Shown: positions 1 to 9,354 of the stretch, one piece after another | Position numbering within the stretch: the stretch's first letter is position 1 | How the letters are laid out: every line of letters starts with the position of its first letter | Assembly: GCF_000972785.3 (NCBI RefSeq) | Contig: NZ_CP011253.3 | Coordinates: 5,332,001-5,396,000, forward strand | DNA: 64,000 nucleotides | Source: Pandoraea oxalativorans | GTDB lineage: Bacteria > Pseudomonadota > Gammaproteobacteria > Burkholderiales > Burkholderiaceae | Direction: 5' to 3' | Translations under genes and position numbers: made by a program | The notes under the pieces: generated by a model | Databases searched by the model: none | The model's input: only the letters and a program-made list of their open reading frames with translations | Told to the model about the DNA's origin: nothing

Positions 1-174
1 AGGCAGCGTAAAGCCTGCCGTCTTGCCGGTTCCGGTCTGTGCGCCGGCGAGAAGATCGCCGCCTTGCAGAACGGCCGGAATCGCTTGCAGCTGAATCGGG
101 GTCGGCTGCGTGTAACCGAGATCGGCTACCGCGCGCAAGATGTCGGCCGACAGGCCGAGCTTTACAAAAGACAT
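1..174 (-). CDS. rhlE: DEAD-box ATP-dependent RNA helicase, RhlE-type (N-terminus only, cut by window edge)
   Basis: The first 58 codons of a DEAD-box RNA helicase, reading leftwards out of the window from an ATG at 172-174. The translation begins [16 protein letters not shown] and shows the Q motif (GYTQPTPIQ, residues 20-28) followed by the Walker A motif I (AQTGTGKT, residues 45-52). These are the ATP-binding signatures of the family, which unwinds RNA during ribosome assembly and mRNA decay. The short N-terminus before the Q motif suits RhlE-like proteins rather than DeaD or SrmB. The exact subfamily is inferred, because the RecA2 domain and C-tail lie outside the window. Confidence 0.85.
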   Translation of the reverse strand, partial: MSFVKLGLSADILRAVADLGYTQPTPIQLQAIPAVLQGGDLLAGAQTGTGKTAGFTLP

Positions 175-514
175 ATAAAGACCAATGCGCGGACTCCACG
201 ATGTGTGTCCCCGCGCGTATCGATGTTGTTTGTTCTGGATGGAATGCCCGCGTGGGCGTGCGACACGCATCGCGCTCATTGGGGCGACGCGTCTGAAGAC
301 GCCTGCAAGACGACCCGCCGGCGAATGAAACTCTGCGGCTTGGCGGGGGAGACCGTCGCGGGTACGGCCGTGTCTTGAAAGCGCGTAGTTTACCATGCGC
401 CCTTGCCCAAGTCAGTCGACATCGCGCCCGGACGAACCGGTACACTGACGGCACCCCGTGACGGCACCCTGTTCCTCACCCGTGCCCAGCGCCCGTCCAT
501 CCCGTGCCCATCTC
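175..514. other. Intergenic region between divergent rhlE and LysR gene
   Basis: About 340 bases between the divergent helicase and LysR genes. It must contain the rhlE promoter and 5' leader. I see no convincing sigma-70 pair, no strong ribosome binding site for either gene and no recognisable RNA. Short open frames here are typical of high-GC noise. Confidence 0.5.
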
Positions 515-1438
515 ATGCGATTCGACCTGACCGATCTGCGTCTTTGCCTGCTGGTGGCCGAAGCTGGCAGCATCACCGGCGGCGCCGAGCGCGCGCATCT
601 CACACTGGCCTCTGCCAGCGCCCGAATTCGCGGCCTTGAGGAGACGCTGGGCGTAGCCCTCTTCATGCGCCATCCTCAGGGCGTCGTGCCCACCCCCGCC
701 GGACGCGCGCTGCTTGCGCACGCGCGTCGTGTGCTGCTCCAGATCGAGCAGATGCGCGGCGAACTCGGCGAGTACGCCGCTGGCCTCAAGGGCAATGTGC
801 GCGTCGCGTCCAACACGGTCGCCATGTCCGAATTCCTGCCCGATCTGCTGGGCGCGTTCCTCACCGAGCATCCCAATGTGGAAATCGCACTGCGCGAGCA
901 GACGAGCCCCGCCGTCGTGCAGGCCGTGCTCGAAGGCGCGGCAGACATCGGTGTGGTATCCGACTGGATTGAGTTGACAGGGCTGGAGACGGTACCGTTC
1001 CGGCAGGACCGTCTGGTCATCGTGACGCCGCCGGCACACGCCCTGGCGGCGCGCGATGGCGCGGCGTTTGCCGACGTGCTCGACGCGGAGTTCATCGGTC
1101 TGCCCGCACAAAGCGCGCTGGCCGAACACATCGACGGTCATGCGAGACGTGCGGGACGCGCCCTGCACTACCGGCTGCGCCTGCGCGACTTCGACAGCCT
1201 GTGCCGCGCGGTGGCGACGGGCGCTGCACTGGGCATCGTTCCGTTGAGCGCCGCCCATCGCTCGGCCGCTACGCTCGACATCGGCATCGTGCCGCTGGTC
1301 GACCCGTGGGCGCTGCGTACGCTGGTGTTGTGCGTGCGCGAACGCGACGCCCTGCCGGTCTATGCACGCCAGTTGCTCGAACACCTGCAAGCGCCGCCCG
1401 TCGACATCACCCGCGCCAACGAAAACGGCACGACGTAA
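515..1438 (+). CDS. LysR-family transcriptional regulator
   Basis: A 307-residue LysR-type regulator. The N-terminal winged helix-turn-helix (about residues 1-60) has the usual pattern DLRLCLLVAEAGSITGGAE...ASARIRGLEETLGVALF, and the rest is the periplasmic-binding-like effector domain (LKGNVRVASN onward). The frame is open upstream to 458, but the ATG at 515 places the helix-turn-helix at the normal distance from the N-terminus, so I use it. It does not face an obvious target: the helicase is divergent 340 bases away and the permease gene is convergent. The effector is unknown. The stop codon lies inside the loop of a terminator hairpin. Confidence 0.85.
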   Translation: MRFDLTDLRLCLLVAEAGSITGGAERAHLTLASASARIRGLEETLGVALFMRHPQGVVPTPAGRALLAHARRVLLQIEQMRGELGEYAAGLKGNVRVASNTVAMSEFLPDLLGAFLTEHPNVEIALREQTSPAVVQAVLEGAADIGVVSDWIELTGLETVPFRQDRLVIVTPPAHALAARDGAAFADVLDAEFIGLPAQSALAEHIDGHARRAGRALHYRLRLRDFDSLCRAVATGAALGIVPLSAAHRSAATLDIGIVPLVDPWALRTLVLCVRERDALPVYARQLLEHLQAPPVDITRANENGTT

Positions 1439-1458
1439 TGGTCGTGCCGTTCGTTTTT
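1425..1458 (+). terminator. Rho-independent terminator after LysR gene
   Basis: Arms ACGGCACGAC (1425-1434) and GTCGTGCCGT (1441-1450) form a perfect 10-bp stem around a 6-base loop, followed by TCGTTTTT. The LysR stop codon is in the loop. Because uraA ends convergently at 1497, the stem may also help terminate the opposite transcript, though that side has a poorer T tract. Confidence 0.8.
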
Positions 1459-1496
1459 GCCTGACGCCCCTTTGCTACCGAGCGTCCCTGGCAACG

Positions 1497-2804
1497 TTAC
1501 ATCGCCGCCGGGCGCGATGCGCCGCGTCCGCGCAGCAATGCGTACAGAATGATCGCGCCGAACGTCGCGCAACCGATACCGCCCAGCGAGAAGCTGCCGA
1601 ACTTCAGCGTGAAGTCGCCTGCGCCCAGCACCAGCGTCACGGCCGCGACGATCAGGTTGCGGTTGTCCGAGAAGTCGACCTTGTTCTGCACCCAGATGCG
1701 CGCACCGGCCACCGTAATCAGACCGAACACCACAATCGATACGCCACCCAGCACCGGCCCCGGAATCGTCTGGATCACGGCGCCGAACTTCGGCGAGAAG
1801 CCCAGCACCAGCGCCAGCACGGCCGCGACCGCGAACACCAGCGTCGAGTAGATCTTCGTCACGGCCATCACGCCGATGTTCTCGGCATACGTCGTCACCC
1901 CCGTGCCGCCAACGCTGCCCGACACGATGGTCGCCAGCCCGTCACCGAGGAACGCGCGCCCCATGTAACGGTCGAGGTTCTGCCCCGTCATGGCGCTCAC
2001 GGCCTTGATGTGTCCCAGATTCTCAGCCACCAGAATGATGGCGATGGGCGCGAGCAGCACCATCGCTTCCGGCTTGAACACCGGCGCGGCAAAGTGCGGC
2101 AGACCGAACCACGCGGCGTTGGCCACGACTGCGAAGTCGATCGGCTTGCCCATGCCCATGCCGTTCGTCAGCACGGCGTAGAGCACGTAGGCGAGCAGCA
2201 GGCCGACCAGAATCAGCAACCGCTGCACCATGCCGCGTGCGAACACGGCCACAAGGCCCACGCACAGCACCGTCGCCAGCGCCATCCACGTGTCGAACGG
2301 GGTCGCCGAGACGCCCTTGACCGCGACCGGCGCCAGGTTCAGGCCGATCACCGCAACGACCGCGCCCGTCACGACCGGCGGCATGAGCGCTTCGATCCAG
2401 CGCGTGCCGACGACCATCACGATCAGGCCGATGATCGCGTAAAGCACCCCGCACGCAATGATCCCGCCGAGCGCCACGGGAATGTTCAGGTTCGGACCGC
2501 TGCCCGCATAGCCCGTCACCGAAATGACCAGTCCGATGAACGCGAAGCTGGAGCCGAGATAGCTGGGAACGCGGCCGCCGACGAGCACGAAGAACAGCAA
2601 CGTGCCGATGCCCGACATGAAGATCGCGAGATTCGGATCGAAGCCCATGAGCAACGGGGCCAGCACGGTCGAGCCGAACATGGCGACCACGTGCTGCACG
2701 CCCATCGCGATGGTCTGCGGCCACGGCAACCGCTCGTCGGGGGCGATCACGCGCCCGGCGGCGGTGTCCTGCGGTTGCCACTTCGGAAAGTAACCCTCGG
2801 CCAT
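1497..2804 (-). CDS. uraA: Nucleobase:cation symporter-2 family permease (uracil/xanthine)
   Basis: A 435-residue inner-membrane protein of the NCS2/NAT family, which imports uracil, xanthine or uric acid with protons. Many hydrophobic segments span the protein. The family signature region GQNLDRYMGRAFLGDGLATIVSGSVGGTGVTTYAENIG is visible (given here as description of consecutive short motifs: GDGLA, SGSVGG, TTYAENIG). The N-terminal FPKWQP and LPWPQTIAMGVQHVVAMFG segments are characteristic of UraA-type uracil permeases. The start is the ATG at 2804, preceded by AGGAGA eight bases upstream. A palindrome lies about 60 bases upstream of the start. Uracil is the likeliest substrate, but xanthine cannot be excluded from sequence alone. 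Confidence 0.85.
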   Translation of the reverse strand: MAEGYFPKWQPQDTAAGRVIAPDERLPWPQTIAMGVQHVVAMFGSTVLAPLLMGFDPNLAIFMSGIGTLLFFVLVGGRVPSYLGSSFAFIGLVISVTGYAGSGPNLNIPVALGGIIACGVLYAIIGLIVMVVGTRWIEALMPPVVTGAVVAVIGLNLAPVAVKGVSATPFDTWMALATVLCVGLVAVFARGMVQRLLILVGLLLAYVLYAVLTNGMGMGKPIDFAVVANAAWFGLPHFAAPVFKPEAMVLLAPIAIILVAENLGHIKAVSAMTGQNLDRYMGRAFLGDGLATIVSGSVGGTGVTTYAENIGVMAVTKIYSTLVFAVAAVLALVLGFSPKFGAVIQTIPGPVLGGVSIVVFGLITVAGARIWVQNKVDFSDNRNLIVAAVTLVLGAGDFTLKFGSFSLGGIGCATFGAIILYALLRGRGASRPAAM

Positions 2805-2866
2805 ATCGATCTTCTCCTGTCTGTCGTGCCGTATCGTGTGGTCCCTATCGTATTCGTCGCACGCTA

Positions 2867-2890
2867 ACGCACTTAGCACGCTAAGTGCGT
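2867..2890. promoter_or_regulatory. Perfect 11-bp inverted repeat upstream of uraA
   Basis: ACGCACTTAGC (2867-2877) and GCTAAGTGCGT (2880-2890) are perfect inverted copies with a 2-base spacer. They sit 63 bases upstream of the uraA start in the expected promoter region. A second, outer pair CCCTATCG (2843-2850) and CGATAGGG (2895-2902) flanks them. The tight symmetric geometry suits a dimeric regulator's operator better than a terminator, as there is no T tract. Confidence 0.5.
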
Positions 2891-3040
2891 GAGGCGATAG
2901 GGAAAAACTGGCCGCAGTGTACGGAGCGCCCGCCGGGAAGGCAAGGCGAGAAAGCGCGGATACCCCGTGCTTGCCCGATGCGTTGGAACGGCACGACAGA
3001 CGGCGGGCCCGCGCGTCCGGCCGGACGAGCGTCAACGTCG

Positions 3041-4813
3041 TCAGCGCTTCGCGAGTCCCTGCAAGATGACGTCTGCCAGCGCGGTGTAGTTGCCGTCGAA
3101 ATGGTGCCCGCCGGGCATCTTCACGATCTGCACCCGTTTGGGGTCCAGTCCCGGACAGTTGCTGTCGTCCTCGTCCGCCCCGTAGATGCACATGGCCATG
3201 CCGTCGGGCAGACGCTCCACCTCGGGCCGGATCGGCAGCCCGTTCTGGCTCGACATCACCCAATTGGTCATGCGGAACTCGAAATCGGCCTTCTGACCGA
3301 GGCCCATGAGCACCAGCAGGCCCACGCGCTCACGCGCCAGCGGCGGCATCCGGTTGACCATGAACGGCAGCACGTCGGCGCCCTGCGAGTAGCCGATCAG
3401 GATCGCGCGCTTCTTGTTCCAGCGGGTCTGATAGAAGCGCATGAGACGGTCGATGTCGAGGGCACCGGACGCCGGCGTGCGCGCCGACCAGAAGTACCGC
3501 AGCGAATCGACGCCCACGACGGGAATGCCATGCGCGGAAAGCGCCCCGGCGACATCGCGATCGAGTCCGGCCCAGCCGCCGTCGCCCGACATCAGAATGG
3601 CGAAGGTATCCGCCAGATTCGCGGCAGGCTTGCCCGTCGCCGGCACCTCGATCACGGGCAAATCGGCGACGGCCGCAGGCGGTCGCGCCGTGCCTGCCAC
3701 GTGATGCGCATTCAGACGCCGGAACGCATTCTTGTACTGCGTCACCCAATCCGCCAGCACCGGTGTGGACGACGCGCCGGTCGCCGAGGCGGACGTCGTA
3801 CCGCTCGTATCCATCGCCCCGAGACTGCCCGCCAGCCCGCCCACGAGCCAGTTGGAATTCGGCGTACGCGCGGCGAACTCCTGCGCGACGTGGTTCGAGC
3901 AGCGCGGTGCGCGCGCCGGACCGGCAGGACCGCCCGAGGGGCCGCCCATCGCCAGCCACGGGGCGCTCATCACCGGCGCAGGCAGCAAGCGCATCGGTGC
4001 GCCGCCCGGCGTATGGGTGATGCCGCGTCCGAAATGCACGCCTTCGCCCTGACACAGCGGACGGGACATCGGCAGCACCGGACAGAAGTCGACGGACAAC
4101 GCGCCGGAGAACGTATCGCTACCGGCCTGCGCCAACATGGCGTACGCGAACGTGCCGCCCACCCCGTCGCCCACGAGAATCGGCGGGGTGTAGCCCGGCA
4201 GTTTGACGGCGGCCTCGACCCATCGGCCGAAGTTGTCGAGATCGCCCGCCGCGTAGACGCACGCGATATCGTCCTTGGTGTAGTTCGCCATCAATCGCGC
4301 GGTGTCGATGCCCGCGACCAGCGCGCCGGTGTCGGCCAGCGCGCGGGCCATGCGCTCGGCGCGCGGCGTCCAGCCGTCGTCGTCGGAGAAAAACAGCACC
4401 GTCGCGTTGGGTTCGCCTTCCGGCCGGAAGATGGGAACGCTCTCGAAGCGGCCGTGCGTCATGATCTCCGGGGCAGCGCCGCCCGTGCCTGCACTGCGGA
4501 AGGCGGCAGCGCCGGCCGCCGCAGCCGCCGCCTGTGGCATGACCGGTGCGGCGACGCTCGACGCCGCGGCGGGCGATTGCGCCACCGGTCCGGCCTTCGG
4601 CGCGGGCTTGAGAACGTTCAACGGATTACCACGTTGCTCTGCGGTCTTCGACGTCTGCGCTATCGCGGAGAAAGCGCACAGGGTCAACGTCAGCGCCAGC
4701 GCCGCTGCATAGCAAGCGGCACGCATGGGCTGCCCTTGCTTCACGCTGTGGATCACCGATTCCGCACGCCTGCCGTCGCTCTTGCCATCCATCGCCATCG
4801 CGCTCCCTGTCAT
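3041..4813 (-). CDS. acvB: AcvB/VirJ-family periplasmic hydrolase
   Basis: A 590-residue AcvB/VirJ protein. In Agrobacterium and Rhizobium, AcvB acts with LpiA/MprF and removes lysine from lysyl-phosphatidylglycerol in the periplasm. Two alpha/beta-hydrolase-like halves are visible; the C-terminal VirJ domain (about residues 380-590) carries the nucleophile elbow GYSQG (Ser about 476) and a late histidine in GGHHFD (about 570). The gene overlaps the mprF stop as ATGA at 4810-4813, so the pair is translationally coupled. A hydrophobic signal segment follows the second in-frame ATG at 4726 (MRAACYAAALALTL), so translation from 4726 is a real alternative that gives a normal-length signal peptide. 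Family assignment is firm; substrate is inferred from the mprF pairing. Confidence 0.85.
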   Translation of the reverse strand: MTGSAMAMDGKSDGRRAESVIHSVKQGQPMRAACYAAALALTLTLCAFSAIAQTSKTAEQRGNPLNVLKPAPKAGPVAQSPAAASSVAAPVMPQAAAAAAGAAAFRSAGTGGAAPEIMTHGRFESVPIFRPEGEPNATVLFFSDDDGWTPRAERMARALADTGALVAGIDTARLMANYTKDDIACVYAAGDLDNFGRWVEAAVKLPGYTPPILVGDGVGGTFAYAMLAQAGSDTFSGALSVDFCPVLPMSRPLCQGEGVHFGRGITHTPGGAPMRLLPAPVMSAPWLAMGGPSGGPAGPARAPRCSNHVAQEFAARTPNSNWLVGGLAGSLGAMDTSGTTSASATGASSTPVLADWVTQYKNAFRRLNAHHVAGTARPPAAVADLPVIEVPATGKPAANLADTFAILMSGDGGWAGLDRDVAGALSAHGIPVVGVDSLRYFWSARTPASGALDIDRLMRFYQTRWNKKRAILIGYSQGADVLPFMVNRMPPLARERVGLLVLMGLGQKADFEFRMTNWVMSSQNGLPIRPEVERLPDGMAMCIYGADEDDSNCPGLDPKRVQIVKMPGGHHFDGNYTALADVILQGLAKR

Positions 4814-7560
4814 TTCGTAATCATCCCTTTCCAGCCACCGCCCACGAGCGCGGCAACGTCGGCCAACGTCAGCATGGGGGCAATGCCGCCCGGTGTCATC
4901 AGATAGCGCGCCTCCCATTGCGGATCGAACTTGTCCTTGAAGCTGCGCAGTCCCCGGAAGTTGTAGAAGCGCGCACCGTGCGCGAACATCATCCGCCCGA
5001 AGCGGTGCCAGCGCGGCGCAAGCTGATGCGTCTCCATGCCCGACATCGGCGCCATACCCAGACCGAAGCGTTGATAGCCCTGCGCCTTGAAATGCAGCAT
5101 CAGCTTCGCGAAGAGGAAGTCCATCGTGCCCGGCGGCGAATCGGGCACCTGACGCATCAGATCGATGCTCGCTTCGATGCGCTGCACGTCGGGACACATC
5201 AGCGTGGCGAACGCGACGAGCCGGTCTTCGCGACGCACGAGCGCCACCGGCTGGCGCGCGACGTACGCATCGTCGAACGCCCCCAGCGAAAAGCCCTTCT
5301 CGCGCGTGTGCTGACGCGCAAGCCACGCGTTCGACACAAGCCGCATCTCCGCCAGATGGGACGCAACGTCTTCCGGCGGCACGATCTCCAACGTCAGTCC
5401 CTCACGCTCGCCGCGTGTCACGCCATGACGCAGATTCGCGCGACGCGCGCCCTGCAGGCCGAACTCCGGCAGCGAGACGAACGCCTCCTCACCCAGCTTG
5501 TAGGCGCGCAGTCCTGCGTCGATGTAGAGCGGCAACGCTTGCGGACGCGTCTTGTAGAACGCCGCGCGACCGCCGTGCGCATCGGCCAGTTCGATGAACC
5601 GCCAGATCAGCTCCGGCCACTCCTTCTGATCGCCCACCGGGTCGGAGAGCGACACCCACGAGCGGCGATGCTTCGCGTACATGATGAACGCGTTGCCCGA
5701 CGGCGAGAACAGAAAGCTCTTGTCACCCATGAGCGCGAGACACGCGTCGGCGGCGGGTTGTTTGCGGATGATGGCCTTCGCGCGCGCCAGTTCGTCTTCC
5801 GTCGCGGGCACCATCGCGCCCGGCGATTGGCGCAGCAGTTGCCACAGCGACAACCCCAGTCCGATCACGGCGACGACCATCAGCGCGCGCATCGAGCGTG
5901 GCGCGTCGCCGTCGAACGTGAATTGCCACCAGAGTTGATTCGCGTAGCCAACGCGCCGGTACGACATGAACATCAGCCACGTACACGCGCCGAGCACCGA
6001 CAGCACGGCGATGATCCAGCCCGGTTCGAACGATTGCGTGAACAGCGACGAGCGCCGGTCGAACTGCTTGCGCGAGACGAGCAGCAGGGTCGCGAGCACG
6101 GCCAGCACGAAGAATTCCGACAACGCGATGCCCTTCGGAATCGCCAGCACGGCAGCGATGACGGTCAGGCCCAGCGAGCCCCACCACGCCGCGTCGAGCC
6201 GGTGCAGCAGACCGCGTGCAAGGAACAGCATCGACAGCCCCGCCACACTGCCCAGCAGGTGCGACACCTCCACGAGGAACAGCGGCACATGGCGTCGCAG
6301 GAAGTCTTCGGCATCGCGCGTTGCAGGCGTCACCCCCGAGATCAGCAGCATCACACCGGCCACGAGCGTGAGTGCCGCGAGCAAGCCGGGGAAGAGACGT
6401 ACGGCGGCGCGTCCGATCGGGGCGGCCGGCCCCTGCCGCAATTCGAACGCCGCGAGCAGGCACGCCGCGAAGATCAGCGGCAGCAGATAGTAGATGCCGC
6501 GATACAGCACCAGTGCCCCTGCGACCTGACTGATCGGTGCGTGGCCGTTCGTCGCCAGCAGAATCACCGCTTCGAACACCCCGACGCCGCCCGGCACGTG
6601 GCTAAGCACGCCCAGCGCCATGGCGATGGCATAGAAGACGACGAACGTCGGCAGATCCACCACACCGGCGGGCAGCAGGCACCAGAGTGCGGCGGCGGCC
6701 ATGCTGAGGTCGGCGGCGGAAATCACCAACTGACGCAACGCAAGGCGCAGCGGCGGCAACGGCATCGACCAGCGCCCGAAGATCGCGACCGAGCGTTTGC
6801 GCGCGCACAGCACGAGGAACGCGGCGGCGCCCGCCAGTAGCAGCACGGCGAACGCTTGCAACATCCACGCAGGAATCGGCACCAGCGCCGACACGCGCGA
6901 CGCGCCCCACAACATCCCCAGCGAGCCGAACACCGTCATCCCGAGCCCGAACGCCCCGGCGTTGAAGGCGACGGCCTGTGCGACCTTCGATGCATCGACG
7001 CCCGCCGCCGCGTACATCCGCATGCGCACCGTGCCGCCCGTCAGCACACCGAGACCGACGGAGTTGCCCAGCGCATAGGCGATGAACGACGTCAGCACGA
7101 CGGTCGAGCGCTTCACCTTCGCCCCGGCGAACGCCAGGCCCGAGACATCGTAGCCGGTGAGCGCGGCGTAACTCGCCAACGTTGCCAACATGGCAAGCAC
7201 GAGGCGCGTCACCGGCGTGGCGTGAATGGCGGCGATCACGTTGTCGTAATGCACGTGTCGCAACATGTGATGCAGCGCGTCGAAGACGAACAGGCCGAGC
7301 AGCAACACCCCCGCGACGATCAGCCACGGGCGGGCAGCGCTCCACGGAAACCGTCTGATCAGGCGGATCGGCGCGGGCAAGGCCTGCCAAGCGGCCTCGA
7401 CGGGCGAAGCAGAGGAGGAACTGGGGGATTCTGGCGGGTCGCCGTCACGCCCGCCAGCGGCAGAGGCCGCAGCGCTGGGTCCGGCAGTGGCCGGGGAAAG
7501 CGCCACAGGAGAAGCTGGATCGGCGGGCCGGCTCGGGCGCGCACGGGACGGTTCAGTCAT
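4810..7560 (-). CDS. mprF: Bifunctional lysylphosphatidylglycerol synthetase/flippase
   Basis: A 916-residue MprF/LpiA protein. The first ~560 residues are a multi-helix membrane domain that flips the lipid. The C-terminal ~330 residues form the cytoplasmic DUF2156 aminoacyl transferase, with family features such as VSLSDPVGD, FYKTRPQALPLY and GLGMAPMSGME. It transfers lysine from Lys-tRNA to phosphatidylglycerol, lowering surface charge and giving resistance to cationic peptides and acid. The N-terminus has an unusually long Pro/Ala/Ser-rich cytoplasmic tail (about 75 residues). The ATG at 7560 has AAGGAACG upstream. acvB follows with an ATGA overlap, the same order as lpiA-acvB in rhizobia. 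Amino-acid specificity (Lys versus Ala) cannot be read from the sequence. Confidence 0.92.
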   Translation of the reverse strand: MTEPSRARPSRPADPASPVALSPATAGPSAAASAAGGRDGDPPESPSSSSASPVEAAWQALPAPIRLIRRFPWSAARPWLIVAGVLLLGLFVFDALHHMLRHVHYDNVIAAIHATPVTRLVLAMLATLASYAALTGYDVSGLAFAGAKVKRSTVVLTSFIAYALGNSVGLGVLTGGTVRMRMYAAAGVDASKVAQAVAFNAGAFGLGMTVFGSLGMLWGASRVSALVPIPAWMLQAFAVLLLAGAAAFLVLCARKRSVAIFGRWSMPLPPLRLALRQLVISAADLSMAAAALWCLLPAGVVDLPTFVVFYAIAMALGVLSHVPGGVGVFEAVILLATNGHAPISQVAGALVLYRGIYYLLPLIFAACLLAAFELRQGPAAPIGRAAVRLFPGLLAALTLVAGVMLLISGVTPATRDAEDFLRRHVPLFLVEVSHLLGSVAGLSMLFLARGLLHRLDAAWWGSLGLTVIAAVLAIPKGIALSEFFVLAVLATLLLVSRKQFDRRSSLFTQSFEPGWIIAVLSVLGACTWLMFMSYRRVGYANQLWWQFTFDGDAPRSMRALMVVAVIGLGLSLWQLLRQSPGAMVPATEDELARAKAIIRKQPAADACLALMGDKSFLFSPSGNAFIMYAKHRRSWVSLSDPVGDQKEWPELIWRFIELADAHGGRAAFYKTRPQALPLYIDAGLRAYKLGEEAFVSLPEFGLQGARRANLRHGVTRGEREGLTLEIVPPEDVASHLAEMRLVSNAWLARQHTREKGFSLGAFDDAYVARQPVALVRREDRLVAFATLMCPDVQRIEASIDLMRQVPDSPPGTMDFLFAKLMLHFKAQGYQRFGLGMAPMSGMETHQLAPRWHRFGRMMFAHGARFYNFRGLRSFKDKFDPQWEARYLMTPGGIAPMLTLADVAALVGGGWKGMITK

Positions 7561-8049
7561 GTTTCGGTCGTTCCTTCGGCCGGCACGACGTCATCGGGAC
7601 GCCGCCCTCACGGCCTGTGGGCGAGTCGGAGCCTGTCAGTCTTAAGAGATAGCTTACACCGCGATACGTAACAGGTCTTGTCGGTGCCGCACTGACAAAG
7701 CACGCATTTACCGTGCCGAAATGCCCACGATGCACCGTCAGACGGGCGTCTGCCGCCGATGCTTTGCGTTATGAGGGAGTTTTGGCAGCGCAATATCGGT
7801 GACGTTCGCTGTGCAGCGCCCGTCGCGCGGGGCTGCACCCGGCCGATTGCATTCCTCTATCGCAAGAAATGCGCGATATCTGCAACTTAATGTAAAATGC
7901 GCAGGTTTTGCTGGGTATTTACCCGAAGTTTTTCCTACACTTCGATTTCGAACATCGCCGCAAAGCGGCACGTGCGCACTCCGAACCATTCCGACTCCGA
8001 AGAGAGTCGATTCGCGGTTCGAAGTTTTGTGCGCGGGGGGAGTTAAGTA
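7561..8049. other. Divergent intergenic region mprF / serine hydrolase
   Basis: About 490 bases holding the promoters of the divergent mprF and serine hydrolase genes. A short hairpin CGAAGT...ACTTCG lies near 7924-7943 and a TGTCAGT/ACTGACA pair lies at 7634-7640 and 7691-7697. A possible -10 (TAAAAT) lies near 7890 for the plus-strand gene, without a good -35. I see no gene or recognisable RNA. Confidence 0.4.
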
Positions 8050-9354
8050 ATGAACGTCGAACGGCATAGCCGTCCGGCAGGGGCACGCAATACCGCGCAA
8101 TCGGTCATGCCGGGCGACTGGCATGCCGTGGCGCACGCCATGGGGCGCACCGGCGCATCTGCACGCCGGGTTGTCCTGACCATCCTGCTGGGCACTGCCA
8201 CGTTGATGACGGCGGGCCATACGCTCGCCCAAACACCGTCGAATGCGCCATCGAATGCGGCGGCCTCATCGGCCACCGCAATCACCAACACCACCGGCGC
8301 GGTCGTCGCCTTGCCGTCATCGGGCGCGGTCACGCCGATCAAGCCCGCCGTGCCGATCGGTCAGACGACCATCGCGCAGGGTATCGCGCAGCTCAAAGAG
8401 CGCTACAACCTCTCGCACGTCTGGCTGCGCACCGAGTCGGACGGTGGCGTCGCGCTCGAAGCCGCCACGCCGGGCGACGAAGTCCAGCAGTTGCTGCCCG
8501 TCGCGAGCCTGTCGAAGTCGGTGACGGCGATCGGCATCGCCTTGCTGGTGCAGCAAGGCAAGTTGTCGCTCGACGCCAGACTCAGCGACCTGCTCACCGA
8601 ATACGCCAAGGCCCACGGCAAGCCGCTCGACCCGTCATTGCGCGAGCTGACGGTACGACGCCTGCTCGCCCATCGCGCAGGCCTGGCGACGAACGGCTTC
8701 AACGATCCGGTCAATGGCCTGTTCAGCGGGCTGGCGATTCGTCGTGTGGGCGGCAGCGCCGACTTCTTCAACTATCTGGATGCGGGTGAAGCCAGCCATT
8801 CGACGGGCCGCTCCGACTTCGTCTATTCGAACGTCTCGTACCTGTTGCTCGGGATGGTGATCGAGGCGGTGTCCGGCGAGGATTACAAGGACTTCTGCGA
8901 GAAGCACATCTTCGCGCCGCTGGGCGTAGCGGATGCGAAGCTGCCCGAAAGCTGGCGCCTGCTTGCGCCGTTCGCGGGCTGGCAGATGTCGACGGGCGCG
9001 TTGCTCAAGGTGTGGCGCGTGTTCGACGTGCGCCACCCGAGTCTGCTCACGGAGAAGACGCTGCGCGCTTTGTTGCTTGATAAGCAGTCGGGGCCGGTGA
9101 ACTCGGATCGCGATGTCTATTACACGCTTGGTGTGTTCCTGCTGCCGGGGGCCGGGGATCGAAGCTATCGCGTCAGTCACGACGGTATTGCCGACTTCTT
9201 CCGCACGCAGTCGACCTATTACACCGTGGTGGAGAAGACCGTGCCGGGCGACAGTTGGGCGCTGGTGGTCTCGCCGATTCCGCCGCGCGGCCAGTTCGGC
9301 GCGCTGCAGCGCGACGCGCGGCGCATCATTCGACAGGCGCGTCTGGTGCCTTGA
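8050..9354 (+). CDS. Secreted serine hydrolase, class C beta-lactamase-like fold
   Basis: A 434-residue protein of the beta-lactamase/transpeptidase-like family (Pfam Beta-lactamase, AmpC/EstB type). The SxxK motif is SLSK (about residues 156-159, in PVASLSKSVTAIG) and the YxN motif is YSN (in FVYSNVSYLLLGM). A HDG in YRVSHDGIADFF stands where the KTG triad is usually found. An export signal is likely within residues 38-62 (VVLTILLGTATLMTAGHTLAQ) after a long N-region, followed by an Ala/Thr/Ser-rich linker. The ATG has a strong GGGGGGAG seven bases upstream. The substrate may be an ester, peptide or peptidoglycan; HDG instead of KTG argues against a true beta-lactamase. Its 3' end overlaps the convergent GIY-YIG gene by 29 bases. 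Confidence 0.8.
   Translation: MNVERHSRPAGARNTAQSVMPGDWHAVAHAMGRTGASARRVVLTILLGTATLMTAGHTLAQTPSNAPSNAAASSATAITNTTGAVVALPSSGAVTPIKPAVPIGQTTIAQGIAQLKERYNLSHVWLRTESDGGVALEAATPGDEVQQLLPVASLSKSVTAIGIALLVQQGKLSLDARLSDLLTEYAKAHGKPLDPSLRELTVRRLLAHRAGLATNGFNDPVNGLFSGLAIRRVGGSADFFNYLDAGEASHSTGRSDFVYSNVSYLLLGMVIEAVSGEDYKDFCEKHIFAPLGVADAKLPESWRLLAPFAGWQMSTGALLKVWRVFDVRHPSLLTEKTLRALLLDKQSGPVNSDRDVYYTLGVFLLPGAGDRSYRVSHDGIADFFRTQSTYYTVVEKTVPGDSWALVVSPIPPRGQFGALQRDARRIIRQARLVP

Noticed and set aside
1362..2867. 501-codon plus-strand frame across uraA
   Set aside because: Runs through a terminator and opposite a conserved permease; His/Arg-rich noise.
4918..6840. Long open frame (640 codons) on the plus strand opposite mprF
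   Set aside because: It is antisense to a clear mprF, rich in His/Arg/Gln, lacks any domain, and is the typical mirror frame of a high-GC gene.
8050..9354. Calling the serine hydrolase a beta-lactamase resistance gene
   Set aside because: SxxK and YxN are present, but HDG replaces the KTG box, which fits esterase or peptidase relatives better.
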